From the NCBI GenBank assembly GCA_018376535.1, contig JAHABC010000020.1:1-27160 (forward strand): DNA of 27,160 nucleotides, given 5' to 3'. Position 1 is the stretch's first letter. Every line of letters starts with the position of its first letter. Made by a program: the position numbers and the translations under genes. Under the pieces are notes generated by a model, which had not been told where the DNA came from, did no database searches, and saw only the letters and a program-made list of their open reading frames with translations. Shown piece by piece: positions 16,279-23,122 of the stretch. Origin of the DNA: Ruminococcus sp. (GTDB lineage: Bacteria; Bacillota; Clostridia; Oscillospirales; Ruminococcaceae).

Positions 16279-16322
16279 CATATGGTGTAGAGTTCTAACC
16301 CATGTGGTGTAGAACTCTACAC
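16279..16322. repeat. tandem repeat that is also a perfect inverted repeat
   Basis: Two 19-bp copies, CATATGGTGTAGAGTTCTA (16279-16297) and CATGTGGTGTAGAACTCTA (16301-16319), are offset by 22 bp. The cores TAGAGTTCTA and TAGAACTCTA are reverse complements of each other, so GTGTAGAGTTCTA (16285-16297) and TAGAACTCTACAC (16310-16322) also form a perfect 13-bp inverted repeat. It lies between two divergent near-consensus promoters and is a likely double binding site for a dimeric regulator. Confidence 0.75.
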
Positions 16323-16379
16323 TAAAATAGATTTGTTAAATACAATATTATATTAATCACTTGCCCTTAGATACAATAG

Positions 16380-16408
16380 TTGACAAAATATAAATGAAAT
16401 GCTATAAT
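16380..16408 (+). promoter_or_regulatory. consensus sigma-A promoter of thrH
   Basis: A perfect TTGACA (16380-16385) and TATAAT (16403-16408) are separated by 17 bp. This is the best promoter match in the window. Confidence 0.9.
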
Positions 16409-16473
16409 ATTCTTGTATATAAGATATTTTTTTTATATATCAACTAAATTTATCTCATTGGAGGACTTTTTTT

Positions 16474-17073
16474 ATGAATATAGTTTGCTTAGATTTGGAA
16501 GGCGTTCTTGTTCCAGAAATTTGGATTGCTTTCGCTGAAGCTAGTGGTATTCCTGAACTCAAACGTACTACTCGTGATGAACCCGATTACGATAAACTTA
16601 TGAAATATCGTTTAGCTATTCTTAAAGAACATGGCTTAGGTATCAAGGAAATTCAAGAAACTATCGCTAAAATTGAACCTATGGAAGGTGCTAAAAAGTT
16701 TTTAGATGAACTTCGTTCTTTAACTCAAGTTATAATAATAAGCGATACTTTCGTTCAATTTGCAAAGCCTTTAATGGCTAAGTTAGGATATCCAACTATT
16801 TTCTGTAACTCCCTTGAAGTTGCTGAAGATGGTGAAATAACTGGTTTTAAAATGCGTGTTGAGAAGTCTAAGTATACTACAGTTAAGGCATTGCAATCTA
16901 TAGGTTACGATACCATCGCTAGTGGTGACAGTCACAACGACTTAGGCATGATTAGAGCTAGTAAGGCTGGTTTTCTATTCAAGAGTACTGAACAGATTAA
17001 AAAAGACAATCCAGACCTACCTGCCTTTGAAACTTATGATGAACTACTAAACGCTATTAAAGAAGTTCTATAA
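16474..17073 (+). CDS. thrH: ThrH: phosphoserine phosphatase / homoserine phosphotransferase
   Basis: A HAD-superfamily enzyme of 199 residues. The opening CLDLEGVLVPEIWIAFAE is the ThrH signature, with the nucleophile Asp7 and Glu9 where most HADs have Asp. Motif II is the Ser in IISDTF, the Lys motif lies in the MRVEKSKY region, and motif IV is SGDSHND. In Pseudomonas, ThrH removes phosphate from phosphoserine and can transfer it to homoserine, linking serine and threonine synthesis. No other amino-acid gene is near. The ATG follows GGAGGA and a run of T. It has its own consensus promoter and terminator. Confidence 0.92.
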   Translation: MNIVCLDLEGVLVPEIWIAFAEASGIPELKRTTRDEPDYDKLMKYRLAILKEHGLGIKEIQETIAKIEPMEGAKKFLDELRSLTQVIIISDTFVQFAKPLMAKLGYPTIFCNSLEVAEDGEITGFKMRVEKSKYTTVKALQSIGYDTIASGDSHNDLGMIRASKAGFLFKSTEQIKKDNPDLPAFETYDELLNAIKEVL

Positions 17074-17093
17074 TAGTAAAATATATATCTAAG

Positions 17094-17123
17094 ATGCTCT
17101 TTAGTTACTAAAGAGCATTTTTT
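17094..17123 (+). terminator. rho-independent terminator of thrH
   Basis: ATGCTCTTTAG and CTAAAGAGCAT form a perfect 11-bp stem with a 3-base loop, followed by a run of T. Confidence 0.92.
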
Positions 17124-17131
17124 ATCTTTCA

Positions 17132-17160
17132 TTGACTTTACATCTTATTAATGATATAAT
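17132..17160 (+). promoter_or_regulatory. sigma-A promoter of gltX
   Basis: TTGACT (17132-17137) and TATAAT (17155-17160) are separated by 17 bp. Transcription should start near 17167, which rules out an ATG at 17166 as the gltX start. Confidence 0.85.
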
Positions 17161-17195
17161 TATGTATGTACTATTTTGTGAAAGGATTTTTATAC

Positions 17196-18842
17196 ATGGA
17201 TTATAAAAAATTATCGGAGTTGCTATTTCCTAATATAGATAAAACTCCACAATATTTTGAAGAACTCTATCCACAAAGAAACGTTCCAGAGGGTGCTTGT
17301 GTAACTCGTATAGGCCCTAGCCCTACTGGATTTGTTCACCTTGGAAACTTATACAACGCCATCATTGGCGAAAGATTAGCACATCAAAGCAACGGCGTTA
17401 TATTCCTTAGAATTGAAGATACCGACAGCAAAAGAGAAGTAGAAGGTGCTATTGAAACTATTATTAAATCTATGGACTACTTTGGCGTTCACTTTGATGA
17501 GGGTGTTACTCTAACTGGGGATAACGGTGCTTATGCTCCATATAAACAGAGCCTTAGAAAAGAAATATATCAAACTTTTGCAAAGCAACTTGTAGAGCAA
17601 GGTTATGCTTATCCATGTTTTTGCACTGAAGAAGAACTATCTAAGATGCATGAAACTCAAGAAAGCCTAAAGGAAAACTTTGGATATTATGGAAAGTACG
17701 CTATTTGGCGTGACAGACCTATTGAAGATATTCAAGAAAAGTTATCTGCTGGTGAACCATACGTCCTAAGGTTTAGGTCTGTAGGTGATATCAATGAATA
17801 CAAAACCGTAGACGATGGCATTAGAGGTCAACTTAAAGTTCAAGAGAACTATCAAGATTTTGTACTATTAAAATCCGATGGTATTCCAACATATCACTTT
17901 GCACACGTTATAGACGACCATCTTATGAGAACTACCCACGTTATTCGTGGTGAAGAATGGTTATCCACACTACCTATTCACATACAACTTTTCGATACTT
18001 TTGGTTGGACTAGACCTCTATACTGTCATACACCTCAACTTATGAAGATTGACGAAGAAACTCAAAAGAAACGTAAGTTATCTAAGCGTAAAGACCCAGA
18101 ATTAGCATTATCCTACTATGTATCAGAGGGATATATTCCAGAGGCAGTATGGGTATACCTTCTAACTGTATTGAACTCCAACTTTGAAGAATGGTTCACT
18201 ACTAATACTGATAAATCTTACCTTGAATTTCCATTCTCACTTGAAAAGATGAGTATATCTGGTGCTTTATTAGATATTCCTAAATTTAAAGATGTAAGCA
18301 AAGAAGTCATTTCAAGACTTTCAGCAGAAGATATATACAATGGTATCGCAGAATGGTCTAAGACTTATGATGAAACTTTCTATAAAGCGTTCACATCTAA
18401 TGCAGATTACTCTAAAAAGATTATCGATATTGGTAGAAGTGGCAACAAACCTAGAAAAGATATCGAAAACTGGAAACAAGCTAGTAAGTTCTTATCTTTC
18501 TACTTTGATGATACTTTCACTATGCAAGATGACTTCCCAGTAAATGCTCAAGGTTCGGATAAGAATACCATTTTAACTAAGTATCTTGAAACTTTAGACT
18601 TCAATGATACTCAAGAAGAATGGTTCAATAAGGTTAGAGCCATCGCCGAAGAACTAAACTACGCCCTACAACCTAAAAAGTATAAGAAAAATCCTGAACT
18701 TTATAAAGGTAGTATCGTAGATGTTTCTAACGTTATTAGAGTGGCTTTAACTGGTAGACAAAACTCTCCAGATATATACGATATATCTCAAGCTATGGGA
18801 GAAACCGTAGTTAGAAATAGACTATCTAAATGTATAGATTAA
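17196..18842 (+). CDS. gltX: glutamyl-tRNA synthetase
   Basis: A class I synthetase that charges tRNA with glutamate. It shows the signature RIGPSPTGFVHLGN (HIGH variant HLGN), LRIEDTD, the tRNA/active-site HVIRGEEWL, and a KMSKS-type loop, KRKLSKRKDP. A CFC pair follows at the zinc position of the family. I start at 17196, nine bases after AAAGGA; the in-frame ATG 30 bp upstream coincides with the predicted transcription start. The 548-residue product is longer than the usual 470-500 and appears to belong to the longer GltX form found in Clostridia. Whether it also mischarges tRNA-Gln cannot be decided here. It seems monocistronic. Confidence 0.95.
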   Translation: MDYKKLSELLFPNIDKTPQYFEELYPQRNVPEGACVTRIGPSPTGFVHLGNLYNAIIGERLAHQSNGVIFLRIEDTDSKREVEGAIETIIKSMDYFGVHFDEGVTLTGDNGAYAPYKQSLRKEIYQTFAKQLVEQGYAYPCFCTEEELSKMHETQESLKENFGYYGKYAIWRDRPIEDIQEKLSAGEPYVLRFRSVGDINEYKTVDDGIRGQLKVQENYQDFVLLKSDGIPTYHFAHVIDDHLMRTTHVIRGEEWLSTLPIHIQLFDTFGWTRPLYCHTPQLMKIDEETQKKRKLSKRKDPELALSYYVSEGYIPEAVWVYLLTVLNSNFEEWFTTNTDKSYLEFPFSLEKMSISGALLDIPKFKDVSKEVISRLSAEDIYNGIAEWSKTYDETFYKAFTSNADYSKKIIDIGRSGNKPRKDIENWKQASKFLSFYFDDTFTMQDDFPVNAQGSDKNTILTKYLETLDFNDTQEEWFNKVRAIAEELNYALQPKKYKKNPELYKGSIVDVSNVIRVALTGRQNSPDIYDISQAMGETVVRNRLSKCID

Positions 18843-18855
18843 TTATTAAATAATA

Positions 18856-18890
18856 AATCCCTCATTTTACATGAGGGATTATATTTTTTT
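18856..18890. terminator. terminator between convergent gltX and membrane-protein gene
   Basis: AATCCCTCAT and ATGAGGGATT form a 10-bp stem with loop TTTAC, followed by ATA and eight T on the plus strand. An A-rich stretch on the other side makes it plausible for both directions. Confidence 0.9.
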
Positions 18891-18900
18891 AAATCATAAA

Positions 18901-19533
18901 CTATATTAAAATACACCATACTAACATAGATATCATAGCAGAAATATGAAGTGTTCCAATAATTTGAAGTGGAAATAGTAATATAAATATTGGTAGTATT
19001 GTAAATATCACTGCCCATATAGGAAAACTTATAGTACCTGTTAAAATAACAATCATTAGAATAGCTACAAACAAAAGATATCCAACATAACATAATTTAG
19101 TAATTGGAGCGATATCCATTATCTGTAACATTAAGGTTTTAGCTTTATCTACTCTGTCCAACTTTAAGAATACATACTCTGCTAGACAGCACTTTGTATG
19201 ATGTGCCATTCCCACTATACAAAAGAACGAAATAGCTAGAAACATAATCGTTCCGTATATTTGCGAAGATTTATATACATAAGCCGTAATAGAAAAATAA
19301 CCTAAAAACTCTAATACTAACCCAACTACTTCTAATACTATGGAACGCACTGACATATTAGCAGATACACCTTCCATCAACTTAGATAGCGTATCACCAT
19401 TTTTAATATCTTTTAACTTCTTTAGTGTAAGTTTTCCATTAGGGAATACGCTCAATATGTAATCGCAATACATATTCATAGCATGACCTATAATTCCCAA
19501 AATCAACATAAATTTCATAATAGTTACTGACAT
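18901..19533 (-). CDS. uncharacterised multi-pass membrane protein
   Basis: A 210-residue protein with about six hydrophobic segments: near residues 3-20, 65-83, 90-112, 145-163, 165-185 and 188-210. Between the first and second is a charged stretch rich in Lys/Asp. A conserved-looking MAHHTKCCLAEY motif with two His and two Cys falls just after the third segment and could bind metal. I recognise no family. The ATG follows AAGGAG by eight bases. Two overlapping promoters lie upstream. The PARP transcript is separated by a terminator, so this gene is an independent unit rather than part of the ADP-ribosylation operon. Confidence 0.7.
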   Translation of the reverse strand: MSVTIMKFMLILGIIGHAMNMYCDYILSVFPNGKLTLKKLKDIKNGDTLSKLMEGVSANMSVRSIVLEVVGLVLEFLGYFSITAYVYKSSQIYGTIMFLAISFFCIVGMAHHTKCCLAEYVFLKLDRVDKAKTLMLQIMDIAPITKLCYVGYLLFVAILMIVILTGTISFPIWAVIFTILPIFILLFPLQIIGTLHISAMISMLVWCILI

Positions 19534-19581
19534 AATTTACTCCTTAACTTTAATAATAGATATTTTATACAATGTATATCA

Positions 19582-19610
19582 ATAATACTATATGGAAACA
19601 AATTTGTCAA
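19582..19610 (-). promoter_or_regulatory. proximal promoter of the membrane-protein gene
   Basis: On the minus strand, TTGACA (19605-19610) and TATTAT (19582-19587) are separated by 17 bp. Confidence 0.75.
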
Positions 19611-19639
19611 TAATATGAAGTCTTAGCTAACTTTGTCAA
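19610..19639 (-). promoter_or_regulatory. distal promoter overlapping the proximal one
   Basis: A second TTGACA (19634-19639) and TATTAT (19610-19615) are separated by 18 bp. Its -10 box shares a base with the -35 box of the proximal promoter (TATTATTGACA), so the two cannot be occupied at once. Confidence 0.55.
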
Positions 19640-19660
19640 AAATATCCAAATTACTTTATA

Positions 19661-19694
19661 AAAAAGACTACTCATATTGCAGAGTAGTCTTTTT
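19661..19694 (-). terminator. terminator of the macrodomain-PARP operon
   Basis: AAAAAGACTACTC and GAGTAGTCTTTT pair as a 12-13 bp stem around an 8-base loop, with T-runs on both strands. It lies 8 bp after the PARP stop codon on the minus strand. Confidence 0.9.
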
Positions 19695-19701
19695 AGATAG
19701 A

Positions 19702-20922
19702 CTATCTAATTTCAACTAGATACTTTATGGTAGTTTGTGGTTGTTGATATACTATTATCTCATCATTTGCCAACATTTTTCCTGCGTGAGCGTGTAGACA
19801 GTTCGCACCTTGGCACATCTTTTGAAGGTTTTCATAGTTCAAACTATAGTATTTGCTATCAAAGGAGTACACATCGAAAGGTTTGCCGTAAGCGACCTCG
19901 TACAAGCCCATAAATGCCGATGTTGAACTACCTCTAGCCCAATACGAACCACTCAAAGAGGTATATCCAATAGATTTTCTAGCCTTTGTGGCAAAATATA
20001 TACCATATCCGAACATTTTACCCGTGATTACTGCATTAGTAGGTCTTAAGACTAAACCACTGTTTATTATCGACCACCAATTTTCGTTACGACTTCCATG
20101 CCATAGAAGTTTAGTAGTAGGATTATTATTATCTTTAATGTATGTATCGAAACTTTGTTGAGTAGCTTTATTAGTAACTTTCCAAGCTCTGTAGAACTTA
20201 TTTTCATCTTGTCCAAGATGGTATTTAATCTTAACGATATCCAAATCATCAACTGGTTGGAACTCTAAGCCCATAGCCTCTAGGATATTCATAGTAGGAG
20301 AATTATCTTCAACCTGTTCGTTTTCTGCACTTTGAGTGACGCTATGTTGATATACTTGACCTTTCATGACGTCTAACAAATCTTGTTCTTTTTGAATTAT
20401 CTTAGAAAAGTCATCTTTAGTTTGAGCCAAATATTCTGATACTTTATGCATCTTTCTAGGAATAACTTCAAATAGTTCAAGTAGAAGTTTGTTAAAGTCA
20501 TCAACATTTTGAATAGCTATTAAATTGGTAAGTATATCTTGAGCCTTATCCACCATAGCTTGAGTAACCTTATCGGAAGTAATATTATAGTTAGCTGATA
20601 TGGTTTGTTTAGCCATCTTTTGAAGTCTATCCACAATATTTTGAATATCTTTATTTGGAATATCTAAGTATAACTTTTTTTCCTTAGGCTTTTCCTCTTG
20701 AATTAAATCTTCCATGAGTTCGGATTTATCTGTATAACCTTTAGATAGCTTTTCACGAAGTTTCTTATTCCAATCCTTAATTGGATAACTTCTAACTTGA
20801 GGTTTACTACCTACCCTACCATATTCCACGATAAAAGTATCACCTTTAGGAATCATTTTATAATACTTGTTATTATTAGCATCTGCAGTGACCATCATTA
20901 AATACATTACTTTATATTCCAT
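19702..20922 (-). CDS. bacterial PARP (WGR + helical regulatory + ART catalytic domains)
   Basis: A 406-residue ADP-ribosyltransferase that would move ADP-ribose from NAD+ to a protein or nucleic acid. Domain order: a WGR-type domain (residues ~5-75, with EYGRVGS where the name motif lies), an all-helical PARP regulatory domain (~84-188), a polar linker (~190-210), and an ART domain (~212-406). The catalytic H-Y-E triad is intact: His275 in LLWHGSR, Tyr309 in GYGIYFA, and Glu388 in NDEIIVY; Tyr320 matches the nicotinamide-stacking Tyr. The retained Glu is the residue that allows chain elongation in PARP1. In eukaryotic PARPs, WGR senses DNA breaks and the helical domain blocks NAD+ until activation; the same logic is inferred here. 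It follows the macrodomain gene by 18 bp and has its own Shine-Dalgarno GGAGG. Confidence 0.93.
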   Translation of the reverse strand: MEYKVMYLMMVTADANNNKYYKMIPKGDTFIVEYGRVGSKPQVRSYPIKDWNKKLREKLSKGYTDKSELMEDLIQEEKPKEKKLYLDIPNKDIQNIVDRLQKMAKQTISANYNITSDKVTQAMVDKAQDILTNLIAIQNVDDFNKLLLELFEVIPRKMHKVSEYLAQTKDDFSKIIQKEQDLLDVMKGQVYQHSVTQSAENEQVEDNSPTMNILEAMGLEFQPVDDLDIVKIKYHLGQDENKFYRAWKVTNKATQQSFDTYIKDNNNPTTKLLWHGSRNENWWSIINSGLVLRPTNAVITGKMFGYGIYFATKARKSIGYTSLSGSYWARGSSTSAFMGLYEVAYGKPFDVYSFDSKYYSLNYENLQKMCQGANCLHAHAGKMLANDEIIVYQQPQTTIKYLVEIR

Positions 20923-20940
20923 AATAAAAGACCTCCAAAA

Positions 20941-21375
20941 TTATAGATAACAGATTAAAATTTCAATATTGGTATCAGCAAAAACGTCCACGATAATGGG
21001 TTTAACATCTTTCCAATTAAGACCGTCCATACCACAAGATATATGTGGCATAGCTAACTTAGATATTCCTAACTTTAAGCATTGTTTTTTCAAATCTTTT
21101 AGAGCAGTTTCAAGAGTCTTATAAGTAGGTTTATCATATAGAGTTTTTTTAGTTACTAGATTAAAAACATTATCTATTAGTAAGGCACAATTTTTATTTC
21201 GTTTGTTAGGATAGAATATCTCTAACTTGTACTTCATAACATACATTTTATTAATCTTTTTAGCCACTCCAGCCCCAAGAGAGTAATCTCCAGATATTGA
21301 ATGTACTATATAATAATCTTTAGGAACAGAAAATAAATCCATGCGTTCCTCGTGTATTAAATTATCGTTACTCAT
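20941..21375 (-). CDS. TARG1-like macrodomain, predicted ADP-ribosyl hydrolase
   Basis: A 144-residue single macrodomain that aligns by eye along its full length with human TARG1 (OARD1, 152 residues) and with the macrodomain of DarG. Matches include an N-terminal DLFSVP segment, SISGDYSLGAGVA for the diphosphate loop, LVTKKTLYDKPTY, and MPHISCGMDGLNW. The TARG1 catalytic residues Lys84 and Asp125 correspond to Lys76 and Asp117, both present. TARG1 removes ADP-ribose from Glu/Asp residues and DarG removes it from DNA. As the first gene of a two-gene operon with a PARP, it is inferred to erase what that enzyme writes. AAAGGAG precedes the ATG. Confidence 0.92.
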   Translation of the reverse strand: MSNDNLIHEERMDLFSVPKDYYIVHSISGDYSLGAGVAKKINKMYVMKYKLEIFYPNKRNKNCALLIDNVFNLVTKKTLYDKPTYKTLETALKDLKKQCLKLGISKLAMPHISCGMDGLNWKDVKPIIVDVFADTNIEILICYL

Positions 21376-21422
21376 AGTTAAGAACTCCTTTATTAGCAGA
21401 TATTTGTTTCTTATTTGTTAAT

Positions 21423-21451
21423 ATTATACATTAAGATATCTCTAATGTCAA
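21423..21451 (-). promoter_or_regulatory. consensus sigma-A promoter of the macrodomain-PARP operon
   Basis: On the minus strand, TTGACA (21446-21451) and TATAAT (21423-21428) are separated by 17 bp, a perfect consensus. The leader to the ATG is about 40 nt. Confidence 0.88.
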
Positions 21452-21472
21452 CGAAAAAATGTCCGTTTTTCG
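21452..21472. promoter_or_regulatory. dyad abutting the -35 box of the macrodomain-PARP promoter
   Basis: CGAAAAA (21452-21458) and TTTTTCG (21466-21472) are an inverted repeat with the 7-base centre ATGTCCG. It begins directly next to the -35 hexamer. It does not match the Bacillus LexA box CGAAC-N4-GTTCG, so a specific regulator cannot be named. Confidence 0.45.
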
Positions 21473-21509
21473 ACACATATATTGTAATGAATTTTTTTAA
21501 AATATCTAC

Positions 21510-21539
21510 TTGTTATGTATCTAAGATGTGTGCTATAAT
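21510..21539 (+). promoter_or_regulatory. promoter of the Thr-rich lipoprotein gene
   Basis: TTGTTA (21510-21515) and TATAAT (21534-21539) are separated by 18 bp, with an extended -10 TGC at 21531-21533. Confidence 0.7.
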
Positions 21540-21578
21540 ATAGATATAATATTTTTCTCGTCGTAAGGAGATGTTTTT

Positions 21579-22457
21579 TTGAATATGTATAGAATAATGC
21601 TATCATGTTTTATATGCGTTACAACTTCGTTGGCGTGTATAGGTTGCGATAGAATATCTAATGATGATAGCATACAAAGTCAAGAGTTCACTCAAACCAC
21701 TTTAGAAGTTACTACCTCTCAAACTATTGAAGATACTCAAACTAGTAGCATGACCATATCTTTAGATACTGTTCCTTTAGCCACTACAGTATCCACACCA
21801 ACCGATACTACTACTACCTTAGATACTACTTCCATTAGCGATACTACTACTAGTACCACATCTACTTCTGCTACTACCAGTACTACATCTGCTACAAGTG
21901 ATACTCCAAGTATGTTAGATTTAGTATCATTTACAAACAACAGCGATGCTTTACCTCCATTAAATGACGATTTAAAAAATCTATTTAAAGATGCTTTCTA
22001 TACATACTACGAATTTACTTCTGCTGGAATTATTCAAGTAGACGCTTCCGACAATATACAAGTAGATGATAGATACTATTCAAAAGTTATCGATAACCGA
22101 TTTACTTCTATAGATGAGGTTTCAAGTTATCTTGAACAGTACTTCACCAATGATTTTATTGAAAACTCTTTTATACTAAATAAGTTCGTGGAACGTGATG
22201 GAAGTTTATATACTTGTATTGGTGCTAGAAGTTGTAACATCTCATATTGTGGACATACTTTTGAAATCTTAGACCAATCTGATGATGAGATTTCTTTTCA
22301 AGCACTGGTATACTTCAGTGCCGATGGTACTTGGACGGGTACTTCTTACTACATCAATACTACTCCAGATATCGAATATGTTACTCAACTTTCAAGATAT
22401 CTTTTAGTGAACACATCAAGTGGTTGGCGTTTCGATACCTTTTCACCTATATATTAA
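21579..22457 (+). CDS. Thr/Ser-rich lipoprotein of unknown function
   Basis: A 292-residue exported protein. The start is a TTG eight bases after AAGGAG; an ATG two codons later is possible but lies 14 bases away. The N-terminus is a signal peptide ending in SLACIGC, so lipidation at Cys20 or Cys23 is likely. Residues ~30-112 are a low-complexity linker of Thr, Ser, Asp and Ala that would lift the rest off the membrane, possibly O-glycosylated. The C-terminal ~175 residues form a globular domain with an acidic beginning, three Cys (TCIGARSCNISYC) and many aromatic residues, ending in GWRFDTFSP. No family is recognised. It is divergent from the macrodomain-PARP operon but has its own promoter, so a functional link is unproven. 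Confidence 0.75.
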   Translation: MNMYRIMLSCFICVTTSLACIGCDRISNDDSIQSQEFTQTTLEVTTSQTIEDTQTSSMTISLDTVPLATTVSTPTDTTTTLDTTSISDTTTSTTSTSATTSTTSATSDTPSMLDLVSFTNNSDALPPLNDDLKNLFKDAFYTYYEFTSAGIIQVDASDNIQVDDRYYSKVIDNRFTSIDEVSSYLEQYFTNDFIENSFILNKFVERDGSLYTCIGARSCNISYCGHTFEILDQSDDEISFQALVYFSADGTWTGTSYYINTTPDIEYVTQLSRYLLVNTSSGWRFDTFSPIY

Positions 22458-22460
22458 AAT

Positions 22461-22487
22461 ATGGAACGTCTTTTTTAGACGTTCCAT
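22461..22487. terminator. hairpin between convergent lipoprotein and cotJC genes
   Basis: ATGGAACGTCT and AGACGTTCCAT form a perfect 11-bp stem with a loop of T only. The tail is TATATATTT on the plus strand and ATTTTAATA on the minus strand, so it is a weak to moderate terminator on both. Confidence 0.7.
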
Positions 22488-22496
22488 TATATATAT

Positions 22497-23120
22497 TTAA
22501 CCTACGCATCTTTTGAATCTAGCTTTTTTATCAAAAGCAGGATTAAATGCGTAAAAGTTTTTACTATCCAAATTTTCCTGTACTATGCGTAGACTTTCAC
22601 CGAACCTTTGAAAATGCACTATTTCACGTTCACGAAGGAACTTTAACGGTTCTTTAACGTCGTAGGTATCAGCTAATCTAAGAAGATTATCATAAGTGCT
22701 TCTAGCCTTTTGTTCGGCAGCCATGTCTTCAGTCAAATCGGTGATGGGGTCACCTTTACTTTGAAAGTATGCCGCAGTAAAAGGAACTCCATTTGGTGAA
22801 CTTGGATATATTCCAGTAGTATGGTCTACAAAGTAGGCATCAAAGCCACTATTTTTAATCTGTTCAATAGATAGATTTCTTGTCAATTGATATATCATAG
22901 CGGAAATAATTTCAAGATGTGCAAGTTCTTCAGTACCTATATCAGTTAAAGCACCCTTAATTTCATTTTGAGGCATTGTATATCTTTGATTTAAATATCT
23001 TAAAGATGCACTTAGTTCACCATCTGGACCACCCAATTGAGCTATAATCAACTTAGCCAACTTTGGATTTGGTTCTTTAATATTTACAGGACATTGAAAT
23101 TTTTTTTCATACTTCCACAT
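22497..23120 (-). CDS. cotJC: spore-coat manganese catalase-like protein CotJC
   Basis: A 207-residue ferritin-like protein of the manganese catalase family. Four-helix metal-ligand segments are visible: a first Glu in the SASLRYLNQR region, EELAHLE, AAEQKARSTYDNLL and REREIVHFQRFGE. It would remove hydrogen peroxide and forms part of the coat in Bacillus. I start at the ATG at 23120, which gives the family-typical MWKYEKK opening and lies 2 bp after the cotJB stop; earlier starts overlap cotJB heavily. The C-terminus is diverged and ends in a Lys/Arg-rich stretch. Third gene of the cotJABC operon. Confidence 0.93.
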   Translation of the reverse strand: MWKYEKKFQCPVNIKEPNPKLAKLIIAQLGGPDGELSASLRYLNQRYTMPQNEIKGALTDIGTEELAHLEIISAMIYQLTRNLSIEQIKNSGFDAYFVDHTTGIYPSSPNGVPFTAAYFQSKGDPITDLTEDMAAEQKARSTYDNLLRLADTYDVKEPLKFLREREIVHFQRFGESLRIVQENLDSKNFYAFNPAFDKKARFKRCVG

Positions 23121-23122
23121 AA

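Noticed and set aside
15732..16322. Remnant of a mobile element around the sigma-like gene
   Set aside because: No integrase, transposase, attachment-site duplication or tRNA target is visible, and flanking genes are ordinary chromosomal ones.
18839..19093. Second minus-strand open frame inside the membrane-protein gene
   Set aside because: Its product is a Tyr/Asn/Ser-rich artefact in another frame; it lacks a ribosome-binding site and runs through the terminator.
19702..21375. Classical DarTG toxin-antitoxin pair
   Set aside because: The macrodomain is DarG/TARG1-like, but the partner is a WGR-PARP with an H-Y-E triad and not a DarT-type transferase.
21452..21472. LexA/SOS box upstream of the macrodomain-PARP operon
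   Set aside because: The arms are CGAAAAA/TTTTTCG with a 7-base centre; the Firmicute SOS box needs CGAAC and GTTCG with 4 bases between, so the match fails.
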